From Tenebrio molitor (taxonomy: Eukaryota > Arthropoda > Insecta > Coleoptera > Tenebrionidae), in contig NC_091047.1 in NCBI RefSeq assembly GCF_963966145.1, positions 10,292,001-10,356,000 of the forward strand: DNA of 64,000 nt. The letters are read 5' to 3'. The position numbers and the translations under genes are program-made. This document shows, one piece after another, positions 11,493 through 23,700 of this stretch. The first letter of the stretch is position 1, and the number at the start of each line of letters is the position of its first letter. Below the pieces are notes generated by a model. That model searched no databases, was not told where the DNA came from, and was given only the letters and a program-made list of their open reading frames with translations.

Positions 11493-13020
11493 CGTATATT
11501 GTGTTGTGTAGCGTTTCAGTAAAGAAAATGCTATTTCAAGAACTTAATTTAATTTTTTGAATTTTTTCACTCAATTAAAAGAATCAATCAAGAACATTAC
11601 GATTTTTTAAATATTTTTCAATTGCTCAACAACCAACACCGACAAAATTTGAAAAATTAAGGAAACTCTCGCATATTAATCAGATTTAAAAATCTTGATT
11701 TTACTATTTATTATTAAAAAATATCTTTGTCATTAAACAGGCAGTCATGATTGTTTAATAATTAAAAAATATGTTTCTACTCTTTAGAAAAAATTAATTA
11801 TGCCAGAGTGGAAAGCAGAGTGAGGGCGAGTAAAAAAATTCATGAAAAACAGCGAAAAATTACCCTTCAGTTTGTAGAGAGCCATCATTTCCGTTGGTAA
11901 ATTTGTCAAAAGCATCAGCTCGCACCTTTTACTCCACTCCTGAACAAGACCGCTCCATTATAAACGTCGGCGATTAACAATTTAATTTGTACTAACAAAT
12001 TTAATTAATTAAGAGTTATGATTAATTACGCTTTGTCAGGTGTAGCAACCTACCTTTCTACATAATAGCTGTGTAAAGTTAAACTGTACAATCTTCATTG
12101 AAATTATCTCTCAACAAGTAACACTCTAAATTGATTGTAGTGGGCCACCCTCTCTATTAGCAAGATTAAATTTAATTAGAATTACAGCTCATCCAGCACA
12201 GGGTGTTTTCTTCCACTTCGGATTTAGACAAGAATTCAGAAAAACTGATCCTGCCGCATCACATCTTGTTACATTTTCTGTTTAGTTTTTCACCGTAGAA
12301 TTTCGAATTAAGACTTGTTTAGGGCTGGGGATGTGTCAGCACAAACCAAATTTATACAAATTTATTACAGCAAAAACGGTAATAAATCGAGCACTCTGTC
12401 GGTTTTCTCCTCTATTTAATTCGGAGCATCAATTTAATCTTAAACGGTGCTCACGCCCACCTCCATCTTGTTGAAAACACAGTCGGAGTGACAACGACAC
12501 GATTGATTCATTGTGATGTGCGGCCATTTACATATCATCCGCTCGTATTTCTTTTTTCTTGCCTTAATTTATTCTCACCTTCTTTATTACGTCGATTCTC
12601 TTGTGTTATTTCTAGTTAATTACCAGAAATTTAAAGTCGGTTAGAAGAAAAACACACTGGGGCTGTGTCAGATTAAGATCTGGTCTAGTCCGAGATCTGA
12701 TTTGGGACCCTTTACGATACTCGACGAAGGCCAGAAATTTTATTATTGGCAATTGCATTTGATGAGGACTATCAATTACATAAAGGATCTTTGTCGAAGC
12801 GTGTATTAGAAAGCGGAAGATAATTATCTGCTTATCTGATAAATTCATCTTGGGCTGAAATTAATGTGTTGCCGAGGTTGTTAGCTGGAAAGATCAGGAA
12901 AGAGTCACAAACGGAATCAGATTCTTACTTACTTACTTATTTTTCAAAGTGGAACAAAAAGTCTTCACAAACTCGAAAAATGTTCGAATAATATGTAGAT
13001 AATAAAATTCTACTTACAAA
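11493..13020. other. Non-coding sequence, nothing recognised
   Basis: Unique AT-rich DNA with TAATTA-type motifs around 11990-12030 and a short TTAC run near 12925. No gene-like frame. Confidence 0.6.
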
Positions 13021-13079
13021 ATAGGAGATTATATGATTAAGAGTAGAAATGAGACTTTTTGTGCTTCGCCCAGTTATCG
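13021..13079 (+). repeat. Dispersed repeat P, copy 1
   Basis: These 59 bases (starting ATAGGAGATTATATGATTAA and ending near CCCAGTTATCG) align without gaps to 20655-20713 at about 83% identity. No TIR or target duplication is visible, and the sequence outside the 59 bases does not match clearly. It may be a fragment of a larger dispersed repeat. Family unknown. Confidence 0.6.
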
Positions 13080-15503
13080 CCTTCGATTTTGTCTCGGTCT
13101 TCAATCTCACTTATACTCTTTTTATTTTATTTTATTTTTAAAAAAAGATAATACATATTTTCTTGTCTACATTTGTCTATTACAATTCTTGTATTGTTAC
13201 GAAAGCTTTAAAAGTTCTAAACGGTTTAAATTTAAATTTTGTTAATAATTCAATTATTTATTTTTGTAGAGGCGGATCACAAGCTGAAAAAAAATCGTGA
13301 AACTTGTTCGAAGTTTACAAACTTAAAATTTGAGAGAGAAAAGTATCGCCCCCATACTTTTCCCCATTTCTGCTTACATATTAATGGCGACGGCTTAGAA
13401 TTAAGAAATGTTATTTGTTGCAGGCTTATTAGGTTTTCTGTATCATGATCGATCATCTGATATGCATATGCTATAAAATGTTTCAACACATCTACATTTA
13501 ATTATCAATTTATTTTATTATAATTTCTTGTAAAATAATATGTTTTTCAATTCAGATAAATTATTCAACCGGGACGGCTGTCTCCTTTGACGTTCGATTA
13601 AAAAAATGCATTCTGCATAAATCGTTGAATTTTATGTCCCAGCAGATACATAAACAGAGATATCGCTTTATAGTTTGATATCAAGTATTCCTGAAATTTT
13701 TACAGAACCATTTTAATAAATTAGAAAAACAAGCAAGTTGAAGGAGACAGTTTAATAGAAGCGAGCACGCTAGGAATTATTAGATCAAATAATTTCACGA
13801 TTTATCTGGAGATCACTTAGATTTAGCGTCAAATTACAGACTGAATCAATCTGTGGTTATATTTGGAAATCAGTCGCTTTAATCGTAAATCAATGTTGTA
13901 AAATATTTATGAGTGAAAGATAGTGAAATATATTCAGCAGACTGGTCCAAAAACAGAATTTTCAGTTTTTCGATTTGTACCTCCGTAAAGCAAACATTTG
14001 CGTTTCAGAGCTGACAAAACATAATATCCTCTGATAAAATTAGCTTGTTCGTCGATTCTGTTATTACAAAAGCTACAACTACTGAATCTCTTCTGTGAAT
14101 TTCTTATTTACAGATTAGATAAGTACTGTAATGGATTTTCAGACGTCGGCGCTCTTGAAAACCATCTTCGCTGCCGCTGAAAGGACATTCCTTCACACTC
14201 AAGCAACTGTCGAGTATTTGTGTTTCAGCAAGTAGCAACAACCGGAAAGGAAAGAGAAGGGCTATTGTTGTTATTTCCCACGATGGCTGAGCTTGTTTAC
14301 ATTAGTGCTAAATTAGATCTCGTCGTAAGACCCTCAACCCCGGCATTAATTAAATATGTTCGAACTTTGCATCTGCCCCACGGTTTTTTCGCAACAATTT
14401 ACAATATTCCCAACAATCATTCAATACAAGGCGAATCGATTGAATAATGCTTCTTGTGAATTAATGAGTAAAGTTTGAAGGGGCCCGGCATTGTTTATGG
14501 TTAATGCATTGGAGCTAAATTAATTAAGCGATGCAGTAACATATATTGAGTGAATCTCGAACAAAGGACTTCCAGACTAGTCGAAGTGCTACAGGGGTCA
14601 GGTGCTAGGAAAAATTTTCGCCCGAGTTAATTGCAACACTCGTGTTAACGTTGATTGTATAATAAGAAGAATTCCGGGATGTGAACAGCCTGGACTCTTC
14701 GCCAGTACAAATTTACTCCGTCGAGCGAAGACAATTAACTAAGTGACTACGAGACCGCAAGTTCAACACAAAGACTTTTGTATGGAAGTTCTTTACATCT
14801 AAACCAAGTTCGAGTTTAAAGTTTGACTTTGGATGACTTTTTAAATTAACAGCTCTATTCTTCCCATGAAGTTAATCATTAGGTTGTGGTGGCTTTGAAC
14901 TAACTACACTCAAAGACAGACTCGATTCAGCGCGAATTTGAGACAGTTATAACAACTTCCGGAGCAACTTAGTCCATACTTGACAAGTTTCTAATTTAGA
15001 CGTAACATATGAATTATTGGACAGGCTCCTAGACTTTGTAGTCCATCCAACTACGAAAAATACTGCTTTGTGTAATAAAGTGATGACAGATTTTAAAGTC
15101 TCGACCCCTCCATGGGTGGTCTCTTAATATGTTGTCCAATCTGTTAACTACTTGATTTTCATAGCCACCTCTTTATTATGGACTGCATATTAATTTTTTC
15201 GGCTCTCTAATTTTTCATCTTTTATTTATGAGGCTGTCATCGTGAATGCTGACATGTTAGAATCAAAATATTTGGGCACTTGCTGTATCATATTTCCATA
15301 ATTGATGAATGTTAATGCTACCTTTACATGTCGTGATACAACTTTGAAGTTTATATTCCTATGCCTTCTAATATGTTTTATCATACGATCTAGAAGCCAT
15401 AAATTTGTGATAAATGCACAAAATATGCGGTGGAAATTATTATTGAATTAAGTTGAATACTTTCAGATCTAATTGCACGTTAGAGAAGGTAGTAAATGTT
15501 TTA
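13080..15503. other. Non-coding sequence, nothing recognised
   Basis: Mostly unique sequence. Overlapping short frames on both strands at 13239-13489 and one at 14220-14447 are not recognisable as protein. Bases about 14150-14350 and 14580-14760 are somewhat richer in G and C. Confidence 0.55.
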
Positions 15504-16230
15504 CAGAGTGTCCCCAAAAAAGAAGACGAGTCCATAACTCCGTTATTAATCGGAAGATTTTAATTATCTGTACACCAAATTAAATAGTTGTTAATAGACT
15601 ACAAAATGGCCTAATAAATTCAAGTATAGCCCCATAGGCTTCAAGGGTAAACTCTCAAAATTTTTTTTTCAAATGGGATTACATGGTTTTTTTAGTAATT
15701 CTGATAGAGATTTTTATTCTGAAAACAACAATGTATCACAAGTATACACTTAAATACCAAAAATTTCACCAAAAAAATGTAAAAAAAACACTACTATCGT
15801 CTATGTTCCATTTTGCGTTAAACATTGGCGGCATATCTGCGCAATCCCACATGTTATTATTTGTCATTTGTTTTTCCAGCTACCTTAATTTGGTTATTAC
15901 AATGTAACGCAATGCATTTTGATAGCTTTTCGCTTGGTGCTCGTCATTTGTTTCAAAAGTTAGTGTAATTTTTTTTATGTGAAGTTATACTTGTGATACA
16001 TTGTTGTTTTCAGAATTAAAATCTCTATCAGAATTACTAAAAAAAAGTATGTAATCCCATTTGAAAAAAAATATTTTGACAGTTTAGTCTTGAAGCCCTT
16101 GGAGCTATACGTGAATTTATTAAGCCGTTTTATAGCCTATTAACAACCATTTAATTTGATGTATAGATAATTAAAATCCTCCAATAAATAAGGGAGCTAT
16201 GGACTCGTCTTTTTTTTTGGGGACATCCTG
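15504..16230. mobile_element. Long-TIR DNA element, 727 bp
   Basis: The left arm (15504 to about 15750) starts CAGAGTGTCCCCAAAAAA and reappears inverted at about 15984-16230 with scattered mismatches. About 245 bases on each side can pair, leaving a central 230 bases. TA lies outside both ends (15502-15503 and 16231-16232). The CAG(G/A)GTGTCCCC terminus with TA target is a common arrangement among Tc1/mariner-type elements. The 74-codon open frame at 15683-15907 overlaps the arm and centre and is not transposase-like. Confidence 0.88.
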
Positions 16231-16232
16231 TA

Positions 16233-16960
16233 AATGAATTTTCTACTATCGAATAAACGAGCATGTTAATTTAATCTATCGGTGCTTGCAATAAGCATTG
16301 AATAATAGTTATTTACACAACGAGTGCGATATAGACATTATTATTCCAAGCAAGTGAAGTGATTATTTTTTAAGTCATTGTAATGCCTTAGCAACTACAT
16401 AAACAGTAAATTTTAGATTTTCGTTTTCGTGAAAGTTTACAAAAGTTCTTCCGACGAAGATCTGCAAGTACCAATTAGTTTGTTTAAAATTCTTTAATTT
16501 TTTCCTTTATTTACTTTACCCATTCGAAATGCGTGGGATCAATAGAGTATATAGCGCGGTCGTGGCTAAAAACTTCGTTTTCAAAGTAAAAGCGTTGTTT
16601 TATCAAAATTTTAAATTTTGAAAATACCGGCTTTATGTCCAATTGAGATTTTTTGTACAATTTTGAACATTAAAATAATTATACTGCTTTTTTAATTAGC
16701 TTTAAAAATAAAATAAAAAGATACTCCAAAACCTAATCAGCTATTCGAAAAAACTGTAAATAATAAAATTCAGAATATAAACTCATAAACTTGAGGGTAA
16801 TTTTGCGGTTATGCAAGAAACAATTGGAGATAAAAAAAATGTAATCAGATAAGACTAATAAAAAGTCTACGTAAAATGCTATAAAACCGTTGAAGTAGAG
16901 ACTCTCCAAAAAAAATTTCGAGAAAATACTTGTACATTTCTTGTGATATTTTAAACGAAA
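16233..16960. other. Non-coding sequence, nothing recognised
   Basis: AT-rich unique DNA. It includes a short AT palindrome near 16605-16620. Confidence 0.6.
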
Positions 16961-16962
16961 TA

Positions 16963-17188
16963 AACTAGCCAAAATTGAATAGGGAATTTACAATTTTTCT
17001 TGGAAAGCAACATAATTGCCCCAATCCTCCCACGTATTCTTAAACACTGGATAAATTTAAAATGTTACAGGTGCTTGAAACATTACATTTAATGTGTATA
17101 TTAAGATAACACATTTAATTACAGATTTTAAACTGTATTTATAAAAAATTCAAAAATGGAAAAATTCCCTATTCATTTTTGCCTAGTT
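16963..17188. mobile_element. MITE, 226 bp, AACTAGSCAAAAWTGAATAG termini
   Basis: The left end AACTAGCCAAAATTGAATAG followed by GGAATTT is inverted at 17161-17188 with two mismatches. TA flanks both sides (16961-16962 and 17189-17190). The interior is non-coding. It lies directly against the truncated left end of family D copy 2. Confidence 0.72.
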
Positions 17189-17190
17189 TA

Positions 17191-17555
17191 TTTCTAATCC
17201 TGGGCTGTGAAGGCGTTGGAAACCGTCAATTGTTTTGCTTTTTTAAAGTGTAAATTGACAGTTGTAATTAAAACACCTTGACAGTTAACCTAAAAAATGT
17301 AGTAAACAAAAAATCTTTCTGTTTTTCTTTCTTTGCAATGTTTTACATTAAAAATAGAATAACTAACGATTCCTATTCTCGAAGTAAATATCTAAGAGCA
17401 CCCTTTGCTAAAAACAAACATGTTCAAATATGTGCCGATTAAACATAAACAAATGTCATTAGTGCTAAACGGCGGGAAATTCAAACTTTACACTGTTCCA
17501 AATGGTTCACTTTTTTCAACGCCTACTTAGTCCAGGTTTTCATTTGAACGCATGA
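17191..17555. mobile_element. Family D MITE copy 2, left end eroded
   Basis: Collinear with the intact D copy at 32258-32624 over nearly its whole length. Shared blocks include ATCCTGGGCTG, GAAGGCGTTGGAAACCGTCA, TTTCTTTCTTTGCAATGTTT and AAACATAAACAAATGTCATT. The right end is complete (CATTTGAACGCATGA, then TA at 17556-17557). The left terminal dozen or so bases are lost where the neighbouring MITE ends. Confidence 0.85.
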
Positions 17556-17786
17556 TAGTTTCTTTTGTTACTTTCTTGTCATAAACCACTTTCAAACTGA
17601 ATTAAAAAACAAAAAGCACTGAAGAAATAACTCTCAGTAAATATTTAAAAATCATATTATATGTATAAAATGTGATTCATTATTGATTTTTATGACCTCC
17701 TTTATGTCAAGTAATAAATAACCAAAAAATTTTTAGCTTTCCTAATTTCTGCATTTGGTTATGGTTATTTAACCGTTCTATTCATA

Positions 17787-18113
17787 ACGGGCCTTCAAAT
17801 AAATTTATATTTAGAGCCACCTATGGAAATTCAATTGTTGTAACATTTTTCCAGCGTAGAAAATGACACAAGAAACGTCTGACATTTTAACGAAATAAAA
17901 TTAGGTTAGAAAATATTTTTAATTTTTGTAGTGCATTCTCCCTATTCCCTCTCCACGGAATATGACAATATGAAATTGGGAAAAAGCTTACTATGTAACC
18001 TCTGTAACTCCGGAGAATAATTATTGTTTACCTACAAAAATTACTTTACACTGTTAACAGAATTAGAATGTCGCCTACGCCTACTCTAAATATATATTTA
18101 TTTGAAGGCTCGA
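17787..18113. mobile_element. MITE I, 327 bp, TCGAGCCTTCAAATAAAT termini
   Basis: The left end ACGGGCCTTCAAATAAAT pairs with the right end, which reverse-complements to TCGAGCCTTCAAATAAAT and continues ATATATTTAGAG. TA lies outside both ends (17785-17786 and 18114-18115). The right arm carries GTAGGCGT starting 29 bases in from the end, the same position as in families D, G and H. The interior is AT-rich and non-coding. Confidence 0.75.
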
Positions 18114-18115
18114 TA

Positions 18116-20175
18116 TTTATGTTTTGTTTTTTGTAAAACTTGATCTTGTTCTTATATTTATGTCATCTTCATAAATATTTTCTCCACATTGTCTTTTTTT
18201 CTTTTTGTATGTAATTTCTTAGCCCTTAAAATGTATCTAAAACTTTTCGTTGTCTTTTAACCGTCTGCATAAACATTCTTGTTCCTCCTGGTGTACGTTT
18301 TGACATTTTTTCGGCAACAGACTTTTCGCAGCTTCACAAACAACATTGAAATTCTAAGTGCCAAAGTAGCTCATTTATTACATGTGAGTACTTAATCGCT
18401 TTCGAACAACGTCGTCTAAACACTTAAATTGCTGTTCAAACAAACGTTCTCGTTTCCGCCAAAAAAAAGCGGAAAATTGTAGAAAAAAGATAACATTTCA
18501 CAACATTCGAGAGATTATCTGGCGGAGTGCTCTAAGTGCAAAGATGCAAAAGTGACATCCCTTTGAATAACAATCAGCAAAAAACGAAGCCGCCCGCCCT
18601 GATAAAGTGATAATCCCAACTGGAGAGAGTAATTACGAGTGATGGTTTATTCATGGGCGGATGGGTCGGATAATCTCGACGACCCGTGGATAAACGACAA
18701 CATCAGCCAGAAAATGCAAACACTTCGAATCCAACAGATGTTTCTGAGGGTAAGATAAATTAGTTGTTAACTATGCTAAACCAATTAATCTCACAGTCAA
18801 TAACAAGTACTGCATTTTGTTTTATATTCTTTTTATAATAGAGACGCTTTATTTGTGACGTGTACTCCATATAAGGCTTAATCTTGGGTGGCGAAGCAAA
18901 TTTATATCCCAATCAAGGCATTTAAAAGAGTTATAAATAATCGAAATCGAACACTCGAAATCGATTCAAATTTCCAACCAATAACAACAACGCCACGACC
19001 TGCAGCAATAAAATAAATCTTCCAGGTAGAAATTTTCCTTTCTCTATGAACGAAAATGCACGAGTGCATCTATCTGATTGCATCCTTTTCAATAACGCAA
19101 ACGTCATATGTCTTGTCTTTTATTTCGTTTCCGCTCGAGGAGCTCAAAAGAATATTCGACGAGACAGAAATTCTATTATTTAACACCTTCAGACGTCCAG
19201 ATTATCTTCCACATCAGCGTTTTATCAGGTAATTTTCGTCCAGAACTACCAAGTGACATTTCACGTGACAAAATAAAATTATTTACTCGGGAAAATAATC
19301 CTGCCAATAACAGGATACGTAATGATGGGCCATGATGGAGTTGTCCAGAGCGAGCGTAGTAGACTTTTATTTACCAGAACCCTGTTCGGATTTCTTTTTT
19401 CGCTTGAAATTAAGAAGCCTAGATCGGGATAGATTAATGGCTTTATGATGGAGGCTCGGGAATAATGGCTCCAGTTTCAATTACTACCGAAGACTAACGC
19501 TTCTAACCTTGCACTCGGATCGTCTAGACCACTCTTTTTATAGCGATGTTTCTAGCACGCTCCAATCAAATAAATCAATCCCACTACATTGCATCCATTT
19601 TGTTGATACTAAACAAACTAAGCCGGCAATTAACCCGCCAAGATGCTCCTCAGCCGCTCCGTTTCTGCACAGATGAGGCCCTCTTTTCGTAATGGAAAAC
19701 GTTAAATCAAAATCATAAACCTCACAGTTCTAAAATAATAGTCGAAACATGTTTATTGGCACTCTTGCTTTATTATATCCAGGTGTCAACAATACACCAC
19801 CACTATCATATTCAGGTTCGCTTTAATAACAACAGTTAGTGGTTAATTGGACGATGCTTTGAAAGCCAGCAGTGTATCTGCTGTATTAATCTGTTCGATA
19901 CACTGATAAAGTTTAACAGGGGATTTCAAAATATATGGTTCCAGTGTTCTACATACAAACAATGCCAGCAGATTTAACATAGTTTAACTATAGGCGGTCA
20001 TCTGTTTGGCTGTTTGCCAACTTCCAAATGTAGACATAAGAGCTTAAAACAGCCGACAACTTTCCATAAACATATATTTGTTTTATGAATGTCTCTGTAA
20101 GGTGCCAGAAATGCCAGAGTGCAAATAGAATTCTCACATTAAATGACATTAAATTCAGAAAAAGGCTATGGTCGG
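18116..20175. other. Non-coding sequence with GC-richer stretches
   Basis: No recognised gene or repeat. Bases about 18570-18720 and 19400-19700 are richer in G and C than the average. The frame at 19108-19335 is unrecognised. Confidence 0.55.
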
Positions 20176-20245
20176 AATGTTATAGATGTGGTTCAATAAT
20201 AAATTGTAAGCGACCTTGAGTTTGACAATCCACATCTAAAACGTT
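20176..20245. mobile_element. Family F MITE copy 3, internally deleted
   Basis: A 70-bp element with both ends: AATGTTATAGATGTGG on the left and CCACATCTAAAACGTT on the right, inverted with two mismatches. The middle (GTTCAATAATAAATTGTAAG then CGACCTTGAG) matches the right-hand part of F copy 1 (7412-7440). The left-central part of F (the GCGCGCTTATAAGG block) is deleted. This copy shows what the complete right TIR of family F looks like. Confidence 0.75.
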
Positions 20246-20654
20246 TTTACTATAGTTTCACGTGCCAATTAAATATATTTTAAAAAATTTCTTCTCGATT
20301 CAAAATAAAAATCTTCGGTGTTTTGCACTTCTACGTGAAACAAGAATGTCATTCTTTGTTTCGTTGTCAATTAGAGAAGCAACTTGTCCTTTGACGATGC
20401 AGATAATATGGACACCTTGATCATCCGTTCACTTATCTGTTTCATCCAAATCAGTGAGATAGGTCGAAAAATCTTTCGCTGCCAATTTTAGTATACAATA
20501 AGATTCCAACAGGATCCTTAGGGAGCACTAAATCCAGCCTTTCACTTCATCCGCTCCAGTTTAAAAATGAAGAGAAAAAATAATAAAAAGCAAAATGTTA
20601 ATAAATCAACAAATTTAACAGCAAGGGATTTTTAGAATATAACACTTTTTTAGA
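20246..20654. other. Non-coding sequence, nothing recognised
   Basis: Unique AT-rich DNA without a gene-like frame. Confidence 0.55.
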
Positions 20655-20713
20655 ATAGTAGATTATATCATTAAGAGCAGAAGTGAATCTTTTTGTGCTA
20701 AGCCCAGAGATCG
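20655..20713 (+). repeat. Dispersed repeat P, copy 2
   Basis: A gap-free 59-base match to 13021-13079 in the same orientation. Shared core words are GATTATAT, ATTAAGAG and CTTTTTGTGCT. Both copies are followed at a distance by TTATTTGTTGCA (about 20731 here, 13411 in copy 1). This suggests the two loci derive from a longer repeat, with about 310 bases missing here. Confidence 0.6.
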
Positions 20714-23700
20714 ACAACTGAAAACCTATTTGTTATTTGTTGCAAATATTAATTATTGTTAATGTATTGACTAATGTGAACACCTGTTTTATGTTTTTTT
20801 TAATTCACTCCATTCTCTTCAAAGTGTAAATTTTTAAAAATTTAACTCTGGAATTAGAAAGATACGTCGTTTCTACTTCCTTATTGAATCAATCAATTTA
20901 CTTATTCGTGGTAAAAATCTAATTTATGGGTATTTTATAAAACACAACAAAAATATTCATTTAGTGCCACAATCGTTCTGTGCCTTTGAGAATTATGTGT
21001 AGGTACATAAGAAAAAGAAAACAAAAAGAGAGAAATTAATTTGATTGTGTATAATACAATTGTGTTGAAAAAGCTATAAAACATTTAAGGATGGCATCGT
21101 GAATTGCCATTGTTATGGGCCGCAAGCTTGATTGGAATCAAAATAATAATTGCAAATAGGTAGAGACATCCCTCAGGTAATAAAGCAGTTGCCGTTTAAA
21201 TTAGAAATAATAAGCATAAGCCAGATAACCTTTGCCTCCCGTTCAATTATTATTAAACACGGGAAGAATTTCCCTTTACGTAGATTAAAGATAAAACAAA
21301 ACGCTGAAAATTACAGGATTTTTTTTAAATCTCAGCAATTTACAGTTATGATGTTTACCTTCAAGAGGGAGCGATCTCATCAAGTTAGGCAAATATTCAA
21401 TATTCAAAAAAGCACTGCTCGAAAAGAATACCTACTAATTAACGTTTCGCATTGGTGGAAAGCGAATCGCAGCGACACTTTCAACCCTTCGTCCCCAAAT
21501 TAGCCCTCACTATTAAGCGCTCCGCGTTGTCATTGATTTGGCGTCACACAATCCGATCTGATATTTTCCGGATTGTATATTCCGACTGACATCCACCGTA
21601 TTTTTAGACCGCATAAAACTTTCATAACATTTCCAAACCGTATTTTATTATTTATGGACACGGAGGGCAATATCTTCTCCCGATTATTCGTAACAGAATT
21701 AAAATCGAAAAATGCACGAACGTGGGGGAAACGTCCGAGTTGTGACGCAGCTTATTTGGGATGGGGTTCGTTAATGCCGTTGCGAGTTTTGCAGATTAAC
21801 ATAGTCCTGATCGCCGGCATCGTTATGTTGTTGGCTTGGCAGGGCAATGCGGTCCATAACACGACGCCACCATGTCGCGCATCTTAACTCCACTTCTCCC
21901 AACCACCCCACGAACCAATTGGAACTCCTAACTTGTCTCGACTTCACGTCCTGTCCAACTCAGATTTAATATTTGAACGGTAAATGATAGCAGCTCAGCA
22001 ATGAACCCGTTTTTGGCAGACAGTCGCTCAATGGTGCGTGGGAAAGGGCTCTTCTCAAAAGTCTTTCTACAATAAATTACCCCATCTATTAGCTCCATAC
22101 AGTGTCAGAATAAATGAAAAATAAGACGCTATTAGACAATCATTGAATTATTTCTCACTATATCACTTTCCTCTTAATCTAACATGGTGAACTGAGGGAT
22201 CAGATATTTTCAGACATATTTATAAGCCATCAGTTTCCAGCGCACATTTATCAGCCGACAAGTTAAGAGAAAGACATTTATAAATAACGAAATAATATTA
22301 ATCCTAGATTGTTTGTCTAGAAGTGCAACTGTCAATCTGCCTTTAAATAAAATACAATTGGATCTGGTGTAATTAAACCAGATAAAATTCAATTCCCTAA
22401 CCATTAGACGTTTTGCAAATTTGTATTTTTTTGCACATTCCCTAATTATTCCACGTATACCGTGTTTGCTAAACAAAATCGGTAAGGAAATAAAACTCTG
22501 TTGTGCTTTGCTGTTGTAATTCAAGGGATGTAAACGACATTAACCAAAACAGAAGCGGAAACCGTATACCGTCAAAGAATCTATAGATTTAGAGTCTGTT
22601 TCTTGACATGTATTGTATCTAGAATAATCCCCTACTGAATATGTGTGAGGCAGTATCGAATTCTGCAATGATTGCCTCCTAATTCCTCTAGGTCAGCTTA
22701 AAGCAGCTAGTTTGTGGAGAAGTTAAAGCCTCCGTTGGCAACTTCAATGCATCATAAGTATTGAGATTACTTTTTCCGGTTATATTTTAAGCTGTCCAAT
22801 TTTATTACATTACATTTAAGAAAAACAAAAAAGAAAGTTAATACAAGATTGTTGTAAATATTTCTTATATCGTAGTTGGCTGTGATTTACAGATTTGTCG
22901 CCTTTTCTGGATTTGTTCAACTCAAGCTGATCACTTTACAGTTTTCATTATTTATCATTTTTTAAAGTGTTGATATTCTGAATTGGTTATTTAGGCGCTT
23001 ATTGAACACTTCAGCTACAACCAAAATATTTGATTTTTGTAATGATGTAATGTCTTGTTATTGAAATGGAAGATTCAACAATGATAAGTGGACTTTTTCA
23101 GTTTTGGTCGGCAGGAATGAAATCTGAGAAAGCTGTTGAGGATTAAAGGAATGACTAGAGCACAACCCACAAAAATTTTGCTATTGTGTCTGGAACATAG
23201 CACTAAACATATGTATTTTCTTTGAAAGCAATACACTATGTTTTCGTTTTTATCATTTTCCCATAAAACTGCAATTAATTGAACACACGAAATTTTTTAT
23301 TTTAGTTATTTATGACCATTCCTTTATTTTAAATTAAGTACATGGTCTTAAAGCCCCTAACTTTTAGGCAACCAAGTAATCGTAATTTACCTTTAATCTA
23401 TAGGATAGTACTGTTACGTTATGCATAGTAATTTTACAACGATCAATAACAATTGTCTTACAATCACGACTATAACAACTTATGATTCCTTTTTCCGGTT
23501 TGGCATCTGTTGAAAACTGAAAACATCAGAATTATATATTTCCAAGATTTTAAATTCCTCTCAAAGACGCACATGTCTTAGAACTTTAAAAACAGAATTC
23601 ACGACTGCAAAATTTCTTGCACGAAAACCCATAAACACTCCGTCAAACTTATTGCACCCTAAAACGTGTACTGCGTTAACATATCGTTTGAATTTAATTT

